From: Pollutibacter sp046317915
GTDB lineage: Bacteria; Bacteroidota; Bacteroidia; Chitinophagales; Chitinophagaceae
Length of the DNA stretch: 64,000 nucleotides
Direction: 5' to 3'
NCBI GenBank assembly: GCA_046317915.1
Contig: JBKCVJ010000055.1
Span: forward strand, 1-64,000
Shown here: one piece after another, positions 8,767 to 16,947 of the stretch
Numbering within the stretch: position 1 is the stretch's first letter
How the letters are laid out: every line of letters starts with the position of its first letter
Translations under genes and position numbers: made by a program
Notes under the pieces: generated by a model
The model's database searches: none
The model's input: only the letters and a program-made list of their open reading frames with translations
What the model was told of the DNA's origin: nothing

Positions 8767-9266
8767 TGAAATGGACAAAACTTATCATATTGCTGCTGGC
8801 CATTGCGAGTATACAGGGTACCTGCCGTGTAGGCACGCGTGATGTTTCCATTGAACCAGAGGCTAAGACGGTAAAGGTAAACCTGATCGAAAACAGGGCC
8901 CGTTATAATAATCCTCAGCTGGCTCCCAAGCTTACAGACAAACTCAGGCAAAAAATTGTTAACCAGACGAGGTTAACACAAACCAACGGTGAGGCAGACT
9001 ATGAGATCTCTGCCGTCATTACGGATTATAGTGTAAGTACTTCGGGAATCTCAAATCAGCAAACTTCAAGCAACAACCTGAACGTTACGGTTCACGTCTT
9101 GTACGTCAACAAGGTAAAGCCCTCGCGAAACTTTGAAGCAGATGTGACAAGAAACTATCCATTTGCAGCAAGCCTGAGCCTTCCCCAGGCAGAAACACAG
9201 TTAGCCGAACAGTTGATCAATAATCTGGCAGACGAAATTTTCAATCGTATTTTTTCTGATTGGTAG
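8766..9266 (+). CDS. lptE: LptE family protein (LPS assembly)
   Basis: This 166-residue protein is the Bacteroidota LptE-like partner of LptD, which helps place lipopolysaccharide in the outer membrane. It has an N-terminal signal (MKWTKLIILLLAIAS) followed by a Cys near residue 20, then the family pattern of short strands and a C-terminal helix (AEQLINNLADEIFNRIF). The sequence before the Cys is IQGTC, a poor lipobox because Thr occupies -1. The ATG overlaps the previous TGA by one base; a GTG at 8763 is possible. Family assignment rests on sequence character and on its position between the sigma-54 activator and secG. Confidence 0.82.
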   Translation: MKWTKLIILLLAIASIQGTCRVGTRDVSIEPEAKTVKVNLIENRARYNNPQLAPKLTDKLRQKIVNQTRLTQTNGEADYEISAVITDYSVSTSGISNQQTSSNNLNVTVHVLYVNKVKPSRNFEADVTRNYPFAASLSLPQAETQLAEQLINNLADEIFNRIFSDW

Positions 9267-9282
9267 TTCATATCTTCATCCG

Positions 9283-10497
9283 ATGAATCTGGGATGGAAA
9301 CATCTTGCGGGACAATTGCTTAACGGCGCTGACTTGTCAAAAGCCAGCCTGGAAGAAATTGGTATACTACTTGATGAGTACCCCTACTTTGCAGGGCTTC
9401 ATTTCCTGAAAGCTGCAAAGATGAAAGCAATGCAGCAAGATGATTTGTCTGGAAACTATTCCAGGGCATCCCTGTATTTCCCCAATCCGCATTGGTTTTC
9501 GCTCTTGATGGAACACAGCGTTCCGGAAGTTCCGGAGCCGGCACCTTTTTCTGATCAACAAGAAATGCGATATGAAAGGGTGGAATATACGGACACAATT
9601 GATGCGTTTACGCCGGTAAACGAGCATGTTGAAATCATTGAAATCAAGATTGAGGAAACTGAAGAAGAACCTGTGCTTGATGTTCAGGAATCAGAACCCC
9701 AGACGAAGCCAGAATGGGAGCAAAACCTGGCTGAAAATCCCTTCTTCCAACAGCATCAGGTTTCTGACGAAGAAAGAACAGAACAGGAGATATGGCATCA
9801 GCAGGCAGCAGAGCCAGTAATGGAAATACCCGTTGAGGAGATCATCTCACCCCCTCTTGAAAACATCGAAGCAAAAGAAATCCTGGAAATGGAGTCACCT
9901 GAGACCAAGGTGCCGGAAGATTCGTCCGTATCCACTCAGGAAGAAGAGATCATTACTGAAGAAAATTTCCACATCCAACCTGAACCGGAGATTGAATTTT
10001 CCGAACAAGAACCTGCCCCCGTTGAAAAGCTGGTGATCGATACAATACAGGAGCCGGCACAAGAAACAGCGCCTCAACCTGTTCAGGAAGTAACCGAACC
10101 TGAGGAGCCAGTGGTAGCCGATCTTGGCATTCCATTTGAACCGTTGTATACGATCGACTATTTTGCTTCCCAGGGCATTAAAATTGCGGCTGAAGCCACT
10201 CCAAAAGACCAGCTTTCCCTGAAACTGAGAAGTTTTACGGAATGGCTCAGGGCCATGAAAAAGCTCCATCCGGAAAAAATTGATAAAGATTTCAATCAGG
10301 ACCAGGAAGAGCAGGTCAGGGTTATAGCGGAATCGTCTAACGCCTCCGAGATCGTCTATACAGAAGCGATGGCTGAGGTATACATTAAACAGGGAAAAAG
10401 GGGGAAAGCCCGGGAAGTCTTTGAAAAATTAAGTTTGCTTGATCCCGGTAAAAGCGCTTATTTTGCAGTCCGAATTAAGGAACTCAAAGAAAACTGA
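9283..10497 (+). CDS. Acidic hypothetical protein with TPR-like C-terminus
   Basis: This 404-residue protein has three parts. Residues 1-60 are helical (LLDEYPYFAGLHFLKAAKMKAM). Residues about 85-265 are an extremely Glu/Pro/Gln-rich low-complexity linker (runs such as EIKIEETEEEP). The C-terminal 120 residues end in a TPR-like helical hairpin (YIKQGKRGKAREVFEKLSLLDPGKSAYF). No signal peptide or membrane segment is visible, so it should be cytoplasmic. It sits between lptE (16 nt) and secG (1 nt), a conserved neighbourhood, but I do not recognise a function. The acidic linker could mediate protein contacts. Confidence 0.8.
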   Translation: MNLGWKHLAGQLLNGADLSKASLEEIGILLDEYPYFAGLHFLKAAKMKAMQQDDLSGNYSRASLYFPNPHWFSLLMEHSVPEVPEPAPFSDQQEMRYERVEYTDTIDAFTPVNEHVEIIEIKIEETEEEPVLDVQESEPQTKPEWEQNLAENPFFQQHQVSDEERTEQEIWHQQAAEPVMEIPVEEIISPPLENIEAKEILEMESPETKVPEDSSVSTQEEEIITEENFHIQPEPEIEFSEQEPAPVEKLVIDTIQEPAQETAPQPVQEVTEPEEPVVADLGIPFEPLYTIDYFASQGIKIAAEATPKDQLSLKLRSFTEWLRAMKKLHPEKIDKDFNQDQEEQVRVIAESSNASEIVYTEAMAEVYIKQGKRGKAREVFEKLSLLDPGKSAYFAVRIKELKEN

Positions 10498-10498
10498 C

Positions 10499-10852
10499 AT
10501 GTCATTACTGTTTTTAATACTGATCATTGTTGCCTCGGCGCTGCTTGGACTTATTGTGTTGATCCAGAATCCAAAAGGTGGTGGTTTATCCGGAAATATT
10601 GCCGGTTTCAGCAACCAATTCATGGGTGTTAAGCAAACTACAGATGTGCTGGAAAAAGGCACCTGGATCCTTGCTGGCGTTATTGTTTTCCTGTGTTTGA
10701 TTTCTTCGCTGTTGATTAACAGCCCAAGCACAGACAGCAATATGATCAAAAACATCAACACCAATACGGGTACTACTGTTACTCCGCCACAACAGGCACC
10801 GGCACCCAATACTGCACCGTTGCCCAGTACTACAACGCCGGCCGCCAAATAA
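10499..10852 (+). CDS. secG: Preprotein translocase subunit SecG
   Basis: This 117-residue protein has the two-helix SecG topology: helix 1 about residues 2-23, the conserved loop QNPKGGGLSG followed by the FSNQFMGVKQTTDVLEK region, helix 2 about 55-75, and a Pro/Thr-rich C-terminal tail. SecG assists the SecYE channel. The ATG at 10499 is one base after the previous TGA; a longer frame from a TTG at 10439 lies inside the upstream gene and lacks the SecG N-terminus. A strong terminator follows. Confidence 0.93.
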   Translation: MSLLFLILIIVASALLGLIVLIQNPKGGGLSGNIAGFSNQFMGVKQTTDVLEKGTWILAGVIVFLCLISSLLINSPSTDSNMIKNINTNTGTTVTPPQQAPAPNTAPLPSTTTPAAK

Positions 10853-10875
10853 TTGAAAATAGCCTCATCTTATAC

Positions 10876-10902
10876 AAAAACCCTGCAATTAGCAGGGTTT
10901 TT
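10876..10902 (+). terminator. Intrinsic terminator after secG
   Basis: An 11-bp perfect stem (AAAAACCCTGC pairing with GCAGGGTTTTT) with the 5-nt loop AATTA ends in a T run. It closes the miaB-to-secG transcript before mltG; its A-rich 5' arm would also work weakly on the other strand. Confidence 0.85.
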
Positions 10903-10922
10903 GGTTATTTTGACATTAATAT

Positions 10923-11948
10923 ATGATCAGGAAATTTTTTCTAGCAGTTTTGCTGATTCTAGTTGTTTGTGCTGCATTGGCAGCATGGTTTGCGTTGGGA
11001 AACGCCACATCTTTTGAAGGCAAGTCGCAGGCCCTGTACATTCCTTCTTCCGGCACCACAAAGTCCACGGTGATGAAAGAACTGGAAGACAAGAAAATGC
11101 TATCCTCCCCCACTGCATTTTCAATGCTTGCAGATATCCTTGGTTACTGGGATCAAATTAAACCAGGAAAATATGTGATAAACAAAGGCACCAGCACACT
11201 GGATCTTCTTCGGATTCTCAAGAATGGCCGGCAAACACCAGTAAAACTGGTCATCAATAAATTCAGGACCCGGGAAGACATCGCAGGCTATATCGGCAGG
11301 CAAATGGAACTGGATTCCACGGCCATTCTGGATTTCTTCAATCATCCTGACTCTGCTAAAATCTTTGACCTTGATACCAGTACCATTGTTACCACCGTCA
11401 TCCCCAATACCTACGAAATGTATTGGACAACTCCCGCACATAAGGTGATCAGGCGATTGTTTGACGAACGAAACAAATTCTGGAACGAGGAAAGGGAATC
11501 CAAATTAAATGTTATTGGTCTGGATAAAACCCAGACCTATATTCTAGCTTCGATTGTAGAAGAGGAAACCAATAAGAACGATGAGAAACCGGTAATGGCC
11601 AGCGTTTACCTGAACCGTTTGAAAAAAGGGATGACCCTTTCTGCTGACCCTACGGTTAAGTTTGCATTGCGGAATTTCGGGCTGAAAAGGATCACCATAC
11701 CTTTGATTCGGGAAAGCGCATCATCCGCTTATAACACCTATATGAACAAAGGTCTGCCGCCTGGTCCCATTTGCACACCATCTATTAAAACAATAGATGC
11801 CGTGCTGAATGCCGCACAAACAGACTATCTTTTCTTCTGCGCACGTGCAGATTTTTCGGGATACCATAGCTTTGCATCTAATGAAACTGACCACTTCAGG
11901 AATGCAAGGGAATACCAGAAAGCACTGGACAGTTTGCGGATCAAATAA
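10923..11948 (+). CDS. mltG: Endolytic murein transglycosylase MltG
   Basis: This 341-residue YceG-family protein has one N-terminal membrane helix (about 4-24) and a periplasmic domain. The catalytic glutamate region LASIVEEETNK is near residue 215, followed by family landmarks VYLNRLKKGMTLSADPTVKFA, NTYMNKGLPPGPI and a C-terminal DYLFFCA segment. MltG cuts nascent glycan strands and may set their length. It follows the secG terminator by 20 nt, so it probably has its own promoter, and is 9 nt from the GTG of yihY. Confidence 0.95.
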   Translation: MIRKFFLAVLLILVVCAALAAWFALGNATSFEGKSQALYIPSSGTTKSTVMKELEDKKMLSSPTAFSMLADILGYWDQIKPGKYVINKGTSTLDLLRILKNGRQTPVKLVINKFRTREDIAGYIGRQMELDSTAILDFFNHPDSAKIFDLDTSTIVTTVIPNTYEMYWTTPAHKVIRRLFDERNKFWNEERESKLNVIGLDKTQTYILASIVEEETNKNDEKPVMASVYLNRLKKGMTLSADPTVKFALRNFGLKRITIPLIRESASSAYNTYMNKGLPPGPICTPSIKTIDAVLNAAQTDYLFFCARADFSGYHSFASNETDHFRNAREYQKALDSLRIK

Positions 11949-11957
11949 CCTGAACCC

Positions 11958-12914
11958 GTGACCAAATTTGAACGGCTCGTCATCACTTCTCCGCCCGTTG
12001 CTTTCCTGATTCGGAAATCAAAGAAGATTTCATTACCCGGCTTTGAGGGCCTACCCTTGTATGATGTTGCCGCATTTTTTTTCCGGCAAACCCAGCAGAT
12101 CGGGCTGAACGAAAGAGCTGCTGCCATCTCTTTTAACTTCCTGATGGCGATTCCTCCGCTTGCCATCGTTCTGTTCACGATCCTATCGCACCTTCCGATG
12201 TCAGACAAACTATATCGGGAAGCCCTGCTGCTGATCAGGCAGATCACACCGGACCAATCCACGTATAAAATACTGAAGTCAGTCATGGACGACTTCTTCA
12301 AGCCAGGCAGTGGAACATTATCGGTAAGTCTGCTCTTCGCTATTTTTTTTGCTTCAAATGCTGTGATCACGATCATGCGTACCTTCAATAAATCTATCCT
12401 CCATATAGATGTTGAAAAGCGAAATTTTTTTGAGATCCGTTATGAAGCTGTGAAGCTCACTATACTCATCATCACGTTGATCATTGGAACGATGTTGATC
12501 ATCGTGCTACAGGGAAACGTCTTGGGGCTGGTTCGAAAATGGTTGTCCATTAAAAACAAATCGTTGGACTGGGTTGTGGAGTTGCTACGGTTGGGGCTTA
12601 CTTTTTTTATGGTCTTTTTCTCCATAGCATTCATTTATCGCTTTGCGCCAGCCATAGAAAAAAAATGGAAACTGAGTTCGCCAGGGGCCTTGCTTGCAAC
12701 CTGCCTGATTATTGGTTTTACGTATGTATTTTCTTACTGGGTGAATAATGTAGCATCCTATAACAAAGTTTATGGATCGCTTGGAAGCATCCTCATCCTC
12801 ATGTTGCTTGTATTTGTAAATTCACTTGTTTTGCTCATCGGATTTGAACTGAATGTATCGATAAATTCTTTGAAGTCGATAGCCAGGAGAAGACAGGCAG
12901 AGGAAGGCGCATGA
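11958..12914 (+). CDS. YihY/BrkB family inner-membrane protein
   Basis: This 318-residue protein has about six membrane helices. Family landmarks include ERAAAISFNFLMAIPP near residue 50, the helix containing FASNAVITIMRTFNKS, and YKVYGSLGSILILMLLVF near the C-terminus. The family was once called RNase BN, wrongly; it is now seen as a membrane protein of uncertain transport or permease function. The start codon is GTG, 9 nt after mltG. A weakly repetitive G-rich stretch follows its stop. Confidence 0.88.
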   Translation: MTKFERLVITSPPVAFLIRKSKKISLPGFEGLPLYDVAAFFFRQTQQIGLNERAAAISFNFLMAIPPLAIVLFTILSHLPMSDKLYREALLLIRQITPDQSTYKILKSVMDDFFKPGSGTLSVSLLFAIFFASNAVITIMRTFNKSILHIDVEKRNFFEIRYEAVKLTILIITLIIGTMLIIVLQGNVLGLVRKWLSIKNKSLDWVVELLRLGLTFFMVFFSIAFIYRFAPAIEKKWKLSSPGALLATCLIIGFTYVFSYWVNNVASYNKVYGSLGSILILMLLVFVNSLVLLIGFELNVSINSLKSIARRRQAEEGA

Positions 12915-12991
12915 GTACAAGGGTAAGGGTTTAGGGGGAGTAAACAGATGCATCTGTAAATCATCATGAACATTATACGAACAGCAAGAAT

Positions 12992-12999
12992 TATATTTG
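12992..12999 (+). promoter_or_regulatory. Promoter -7 box TATATTTG before the creatininase gene
   Basis: TATATTTG matches TAnnTTTG and ends 15 nt before the ATG at 13015. The TTG inside the box opens a spurious 6-residue extension of the frame. Confidence 0.5.
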
Positions 13000-13014
13000 A
13001 CAAAAGCATCAACG

Positions 13015-13779
13015 ATGTCTAGACCTTTCATATTAGCCGAAGCAAATTGGTCTACCGTGCAGCATACCGCATACGATACAGCAGTGATCACATGGGGCGC
13101 CACTGAAGCACACAACTACCACCTCCCCTATGGTACAGACAATTACCAGGCTTCCTATGTTGCGGAACGCGCGGTGGAAAGAGCGTGGTTTAAAGGAGCT
13201 AAAGTAGTATTGCTGCCAGGAATCCCATTTGGAGTGAACACTGGACAAGCAGACATTAACCTTTGTATCAACATGATGCCTTCCACCCAGTTGGCCATCC
13301 TGAAAGATATCTGTGCCGTTTTGGTACAACATAAAGTTGGTAAACTGGTCATTATAAACGGACATGGCGCTAACCAATTTGTAGCGATGATACGCGAGCT
13401 TGCCGGCCTGTTTCCCCAGCTGTTTATCTCGGTGGTAAACTGGTACCAATCGGCACCCAAGCATGATATTTTTGAGCACCCGGGAGATCACGCGGATGAA
13501 ATGGAAACCAGCGTGATGATGGTTATTGCCCCTGATTTAGTACAGCCATTGGATACTGCCGGAGACGGCGCCACCAAATCGTTCAAGCTGGACGGTTTCA
13601 AACAAGGATGGGCCTGGACCCAGCGGCCATGGTCCAAGATTACCAAAGACACCGGATCCGGAGATCCTTCAAAAGCGAGTCCAGAAAAGGGCGAGATCTT
13701 CCTCAACCGGACGATCGAGAACATCGGAAATTTTCTCTACGATCTCAGCCAACATTCGATCGATGAAATGCTTCACTGA
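13015..13779 (+). CDS. Creatininase family amidohydrolase
   Basis: This 254-residue metal-dependent hydrolase has the creatininase metal ligands: GATEAHNYHLPYGTD (Glu31, His33, Asp42), the NGHGAN loop near residue 116 and DHADEMETS near residue 158. The family includes creatininase, FAPy deformylases and mycofactocin peptidases; the substrate cannot be assigned. The TonB receptor starts 26 nt after its stop, so both could serve uptake and processing of one ligand, but a separate promoter box lies in the gap. Confidence 0.88.
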   Translation: MSRPFILAEANWSTVQHTAYDTAVITWGATEAHNYHLPYGTDNYQASYVAERAVERAWFKGAKVVLLPGIPFGVNTGQADINLCINMMPSTQLAILKDICAVLVQHKVGKLVIINGHGANQFVAMIRELAGLFPQLFISVVNWYQSAPKHDIFEHPGDHADEMETSVMMVIAPDLVQPLDTAGDGATKSFKLDGFKQGWAWTQRPWSKITKDTGSGDPSKASPEKGEIFLNRTIENIGNFLYDLSQHSIDEMLH

Positions 13780-13781
13780 GG

Positions 13782-13789
13782 TACATTTG
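13782..13789 (+). promoter_or_regulatory. Promoter -7 box TACATTTG before the TonB receptor
   Basis: TACATTTG matches TAnnTTTG and ends 16 nt upstream of the ATG at 13806. No convincing -33 element is visible. Confidence 0.45.
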
Positions 13790-13805
13790 TGCTCCAATTG
13801 ATGAC

Positions 13806-16157
13806 ATGAGAATTTTAGTAGCGTTTTTATCCGTCCTAGTCTTACTTCAATCCACCAAGGCTCAATCAAACTTCCCCATTCAGGGAAAAGTCAGCAATCA
13901 GCAAGGAGAACCCATAAAGGGTGCTTCTGTTGTGTTGCTCAATGGCGTTAGAGGAACAGTGACAGACGGCAATGGTGCTTTTACCCTCTTCGTCCCCAAG
14001 ACCGGCACTTCCACCCTTGCCATAAGTTCAGTTGGCTATGCAGAAAAGCTTGTGACAGCAACCGCAGGAAGTTCTTCAACGCCACTGAGTGTAATTCTTA
14101 TTGCTTCCTCGCAAACATTGGATGAATTAGTAGTTAGTGCAGAAAAACAGGATGAAAAACTACAAAAGGTTGCATCCGCCATTACTACCATACCTGCCCG
14201 GCAGATCCGTGAATACAGGCTTTGGGATATCCGTGAGATCAGTGGCATCGTTCCAAACCTGTATAGTGCAAATTCCGGCGACTACCGGAACGTAACCTCT
14301 ATCCGTGGTATTACCACCACGTCTTATGAACAAGCGGTGGCAACATATATCGATGGAGTAAACCAGTTCAGTCTGGATGCCTATATTCCACAATTACTGG
14401 ATGTTGATAGAATCGAAATTCTTCGCGGTCCACAAGGCACACTGTATGGAAGAAATGCAATGGGTGGGGTGATCAACATCATTACTAAAAAACCAACAAA
14501 TACTACAGATCTCTATGCCGAAGCTACCATCGGCAACTTTAACCAGCAACGCTATATGCTTGCGTTAAAGACCCCCTTGATTAAAGACAAGTTCTTCGTT
14601 GGTGTTGCAGGATTATATGAAAAAAGAAACGGGTATTACACCAATGAATTTATAGGTAAAGACTTTGATGCACAGCAAAGGTTCATGGGCAACTACTATC
14701 TGAGCTATGTGCCAACTGCCAGGTTTTCAGCAACGCTTAATGTTAAGCATTCCCACAATGCAAACCAAGGCGCCTTTCCTTTGAATGCTGACAAGACCTC
14801 AGCGTTGGATCAGCCTTTCCTGCTGAACCAGAACGCCATCGCCACCATGAATGATAATGTCTTGAATGCATCGCTGGTGTTGAAATACAATAGCGGAGCG
14901 GTTCGTTTTCAATCCATCAGTGCGTGGCAGTCCAACAGCAGAATCTATGATGCGCCGATAGATGGTGATTTTTCCCCGCTTGACGCCATCGCCATTGTGA
15001 ATGATTATGGCAACAACTTCAATAAAGTAAAAGTATTCACCCAGGAATTCAGGTTTCAATCCAAAGATCTACAAGAGCAAAAAATCCGATGGAATGCCGG
15101 ATTGTTTTTCTTCCACCAAGACAACCCTACCAGGCAAGGCACTTATTTTGGCAAAGATGCCCCTCTTCTGGGTCTGCCTGATTCGGAATTTACCATCATC
15201 TCCAACAACCTTGGGAAGAATACAGGCGCATCGGCATACGGCCAACTCAATTGGTCCCTGACAGAAAAACTGGAATTGATTGGTGGGCTTCGTTTCGACT
15301 ATGAGCGTCGTAAACTTACCGTTTCAGGAGAGTATGAAAAAGCTGGCAATAATTTCCCGACACAGGAAGATACCAGTGCAACAGCGAATTTTACAGCGAT
15401 ATCCCCAAAAGCGGGTCTGCAATACTCCTTCACAACGGATCGGATGGTGTATCTTATTTACAGCAGAGGATACAGGGCCGGTGGATTTACCTCTTTGGGC
15501 TCCGATCCCAGTCAGCCCCCTTTGGCGCCATATGATCCCGAGTTCAGTAACAACATTGAACTGGGATGGAAACAATCCTGGAACAACCAGCGGTATCGGC
15601 TGAACGCAAATCTGTTTTACACTTTTGTCAACAGTGTCCAGACGCCTACCCTCATCCTCCCTGATGCCGTTACCGTCATCAGAAATGCGGGCAAACTGAA
15701 CAGCAAAGGAGCTGAGTTGGAATTTGCGGCAACGCCGATAAAAGGATTTGAATTGGTGTTAAATGGGGGTCTCTCTGACGCCAAATACACGGAACTTACC
15801 ATTCCAAAAGATGGACAAGCCATCGATTTTTCCGGGAACAAACAGATCTTTACCCCTGCCTATACTGCCATGGGGGTGGCCCAATATACCTACCATCTTT
15901 CTTCACAAGTCAGTTTTTCCGCGAGGCTTGAAGCCCGGTTTTTCGGCCAGCAATATTTTGATTTGGCCAACACTATTAGCCAGGATGCCTACAACATCAT
16001 GAATGCACGCGTTGGGGCTAAATTCGGCAGAGCCGAGCTTTCCTTATGGATGAGGAACATTGGCAATACCACATTTATTGCCTACGGTTATGATTTTGGG
16101 GGGGTACACCTTGGTAACCCCAGAACATTTGGCGCTACCGCTTCCATCAGGCTCTAA
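13806..16157 (+). CDS. TonB-dependent receptor, siderophore type
   Basis: This 783-residue protein has a signal peptide to about residue 20 (LLQSTKAQ), a CarboxypepD_reg-like domain (about 25-105), then a classical plug with ILRGPQGTLYGRNAMGGVIN near residue 215. The rest is a 22-strand-type barrel. The plug and barrel resemble iron-siderophore or related FecA/FyuA-type receptors rather than SusC proteins, and there is no SusD next to it. The creatininase-like gene is upstream; a short AraC-type regulator converges downstream, a regulator class often paired with siderophore receptors. The ligand is inferred only by class. Confidence 0.88.
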   Translation: MRILVAFLSVLVLLQSTKAQSNFPIQGKVSNQQGEPIKGASVVLLNGVRGTVTDGNGAFTLFVPKTGTSTLAISSVGYAEKLVTATAGSSSTPLSVILIASSQTLDELVVSAEKQDEKLQKVASAITTIPARQIREYRLWDIREISGIVPNLYSANSGDYRNVTSIRGITTTSYEQAVATYIDGVNQFSLDAYIPQLLDVDRIEILRGPQGTLYGRNAMGGVINIITKKPTNTTDLYAEATIGNFNQQRYMLALKTPLIKDKFFVGVAGLYEKRNGYYTNEFIGKDFDAQQRFMGNYYLSYVPTARFSATLNVKHSHNANQGAFPLNADKTSALDQPFLLNQNAIATMNDNVLNASLVLKYNSGAVRFQSISAWQSNSRIYDAPIDGDFSPLDAIAIVNDYGNNFNKVKVFTQEFRFQSKDLQEQKIRWNAGLFFFHQDNPTRQGTYFGKDAPLLGLPDSEFTIISNNLGKNTGASAYGQLNWSLTEKLELIGGLRFDYERRKLTVSGEYEKAGNNFPTQEDTSATANFTAISPKAGLQYSFTTDRMVYLIYSRGYRAGGFTSLGSDPSQPPLAPYDPEFSNNIELGWKQSWNNQRYRLNANLFYTFVNSVQTPTLILPDAVTVIRNAGKLNSKGAELEFAATPIKGFELVLNGGLSDAKYTELTIPKDGQAIDFSGNKQIFTPAYTAMGVAQYTYHLSSQVSFSARLEARFFGQQYFDLANTISQDAYNIMNARVGAKFGRAELSLWMRNIGNTTFIAYGYDFGGVHLGNPRTFGATASIRL

Positions 16158-16160
16158 CTT

Positions 16161-16195
16161 CAATTAATTATGGAGTAAAAGCTTTTAATTAATTG
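16161..16195. terminator. AT-rich inverted repeat between convergent genes
   Basis: CAATTAATTA and TAATTAATTG form a 10-bp stem around a 15-nt spacer that itself contains the palindrome AAAAGCTTTT. It sits between the convergent TonB receptor and AraC-type stops and overlaps the latter. It could end both transcripts, though the stem has almost no GC. Confidence 0.4.
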
Positions 16196-16617
16196 TATTT
16201 CAGCGTTTTAAGATATTGACTTGGTGAGCAGCATGCAAATTTTGTGAATGCCCGTATGAAGGTGGTCCTTGAACTAAAACCTGCTTTATACGCTAAAGCT
16301 TCCAGGGTCCAGCGGTGGTAACCTTCGTTCAGCAGCAGTTGCTTGAAGTATTCAACCCGGTGCTGGTTGATAAAGTCATTAAAGTTCATACGATATTCCC
16401 TATTGATCAGTGCCGAAAGGGTTGGCACATTAATGCCCGTTTTTGAAGATAACTCCTGTAACGAAAACCCATGAGCGAGATAAGGCTTCTGAATGGCCAT
16501 GAACTCTTCAACATGGTTTTTTTGCAACATGGACCTATCTGAACTAGACAGGCCTGCGAAAATTTGGCTGTGGACTGACATAAATAATAAGGGATTGGTA
16601 ATTAAAATGCTGATCAA
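16189..16617 (-). CDS. AraC-type DNA-binding protein, apparently lacking its N-terminal domain
   Basis: The 142-residue frame holds a complete AraC C-terminal domain with two helix-turn-helices (FSLQELSSKTGINVPTLSAL and LEALAYKAGFSSRTTFIRAF). The first 25 residues (ITNPLLFMSVHSQIFAG) look like the end of the membrane domain that precedes this HTH in full-length Chitinophagaceae regulators; that comparison is from memory. Upstream the frame meets a stop at 16627, so the sensor part is missing. The start is a TTG at 16617; an ATG at 16581 is the alternative. It may be a decayed remnant or a stand-alone regulator of the convergent TonB receptor. Confidence 0.6.
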   Translation of the reverse strand: MISILITNPLLFMSVHSQIFAGLSSSDRSMLQKNHVEEFMAIQKPYLAHGFSLQELSSKTGINVPTLSALINREYRMNFNDFINQHRVEYFKQLLLNEGYHRWTLEALAYKAGFSSRTTFIRAFTKFACCSPSQYLKTLKYN

Positions 16618-16777
16618 ATTTAACCATCAACAGAGCTAAAAGCAAGTATTTTACCCCCAACCTATGTTTAGAAAACCGAAATCGAAACAACTTGCCAAGT
16701 TTGGGCGTACCTATTTGCAAAAACACAACAGGCCAGAATGAAATTTATAAGGGAAGAACTAATTTTAACAGCCTATA

Positions 16778-16851
16778 CGGGATGTAGCGCAGCCCGGTAG
16801 CGCGCATCGTTCGGGACGAAGAGGCCGCAGGTTCGAATCCTGTCATCCCGA
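16778..16851 (+). tRNA. tRNA-Pro, anticodon CGG
   Basis: A complete cloverleaf: acceptor CGGGATG with CATCCCG, D stem GCGC/GCGC with loop AGCCCGGTA, anticodon loop TTCGGGA (anticodon CGG at positions 34-36), variable AGGCC, T stem GCAGG/CCTGT with loop TTCGAAT, discriminator A. CCA is not encoded. The anticodon stem CATCG/CGAAG contains an A-A mismatch at 28-42, whereas the E. coli isoacceptor as I recall it has CTTCG/CGAAG. A terminator follows after 4 nt. Confidence 0.93.
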
Positions 16852-16854
16852 CTG

Positions 16855-16878
16855 AAAACCCAGGCAAAGCCTGGGTTT
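16855..16878 (+). terminator. Terminator of tRNA-Pro
   Basis: AAACCCAGGC pairs with GCCTGGGTTT around an AAA loop, a 10-bp perfect hairpin directly after the tRNA. The T run is short (three), so termination could be partial. Confidence 0.7.
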
Positions 16879-16947
16879 AGACATTAGTCACTTGGTATTG
16901 GGCATTTATCAACCAGATATGAGCGTTGTTGAATCTTGCCTAATGCA

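Noticed and set aside
10439..10498. Upstream TTG extension of secG
   Set aside because: It lies inside the preceding gene and adds a sequence unlike SecG N-termini; ATG at 10499 is better.
12917..12945. G-rich GGGTAAGGGTTTAGGGGG stretch
   Set aside because: It looks telomere-like, but it is a single short run; a similar string at 56468 is the coding complement of a signal peptide, so no repeat family is supported.
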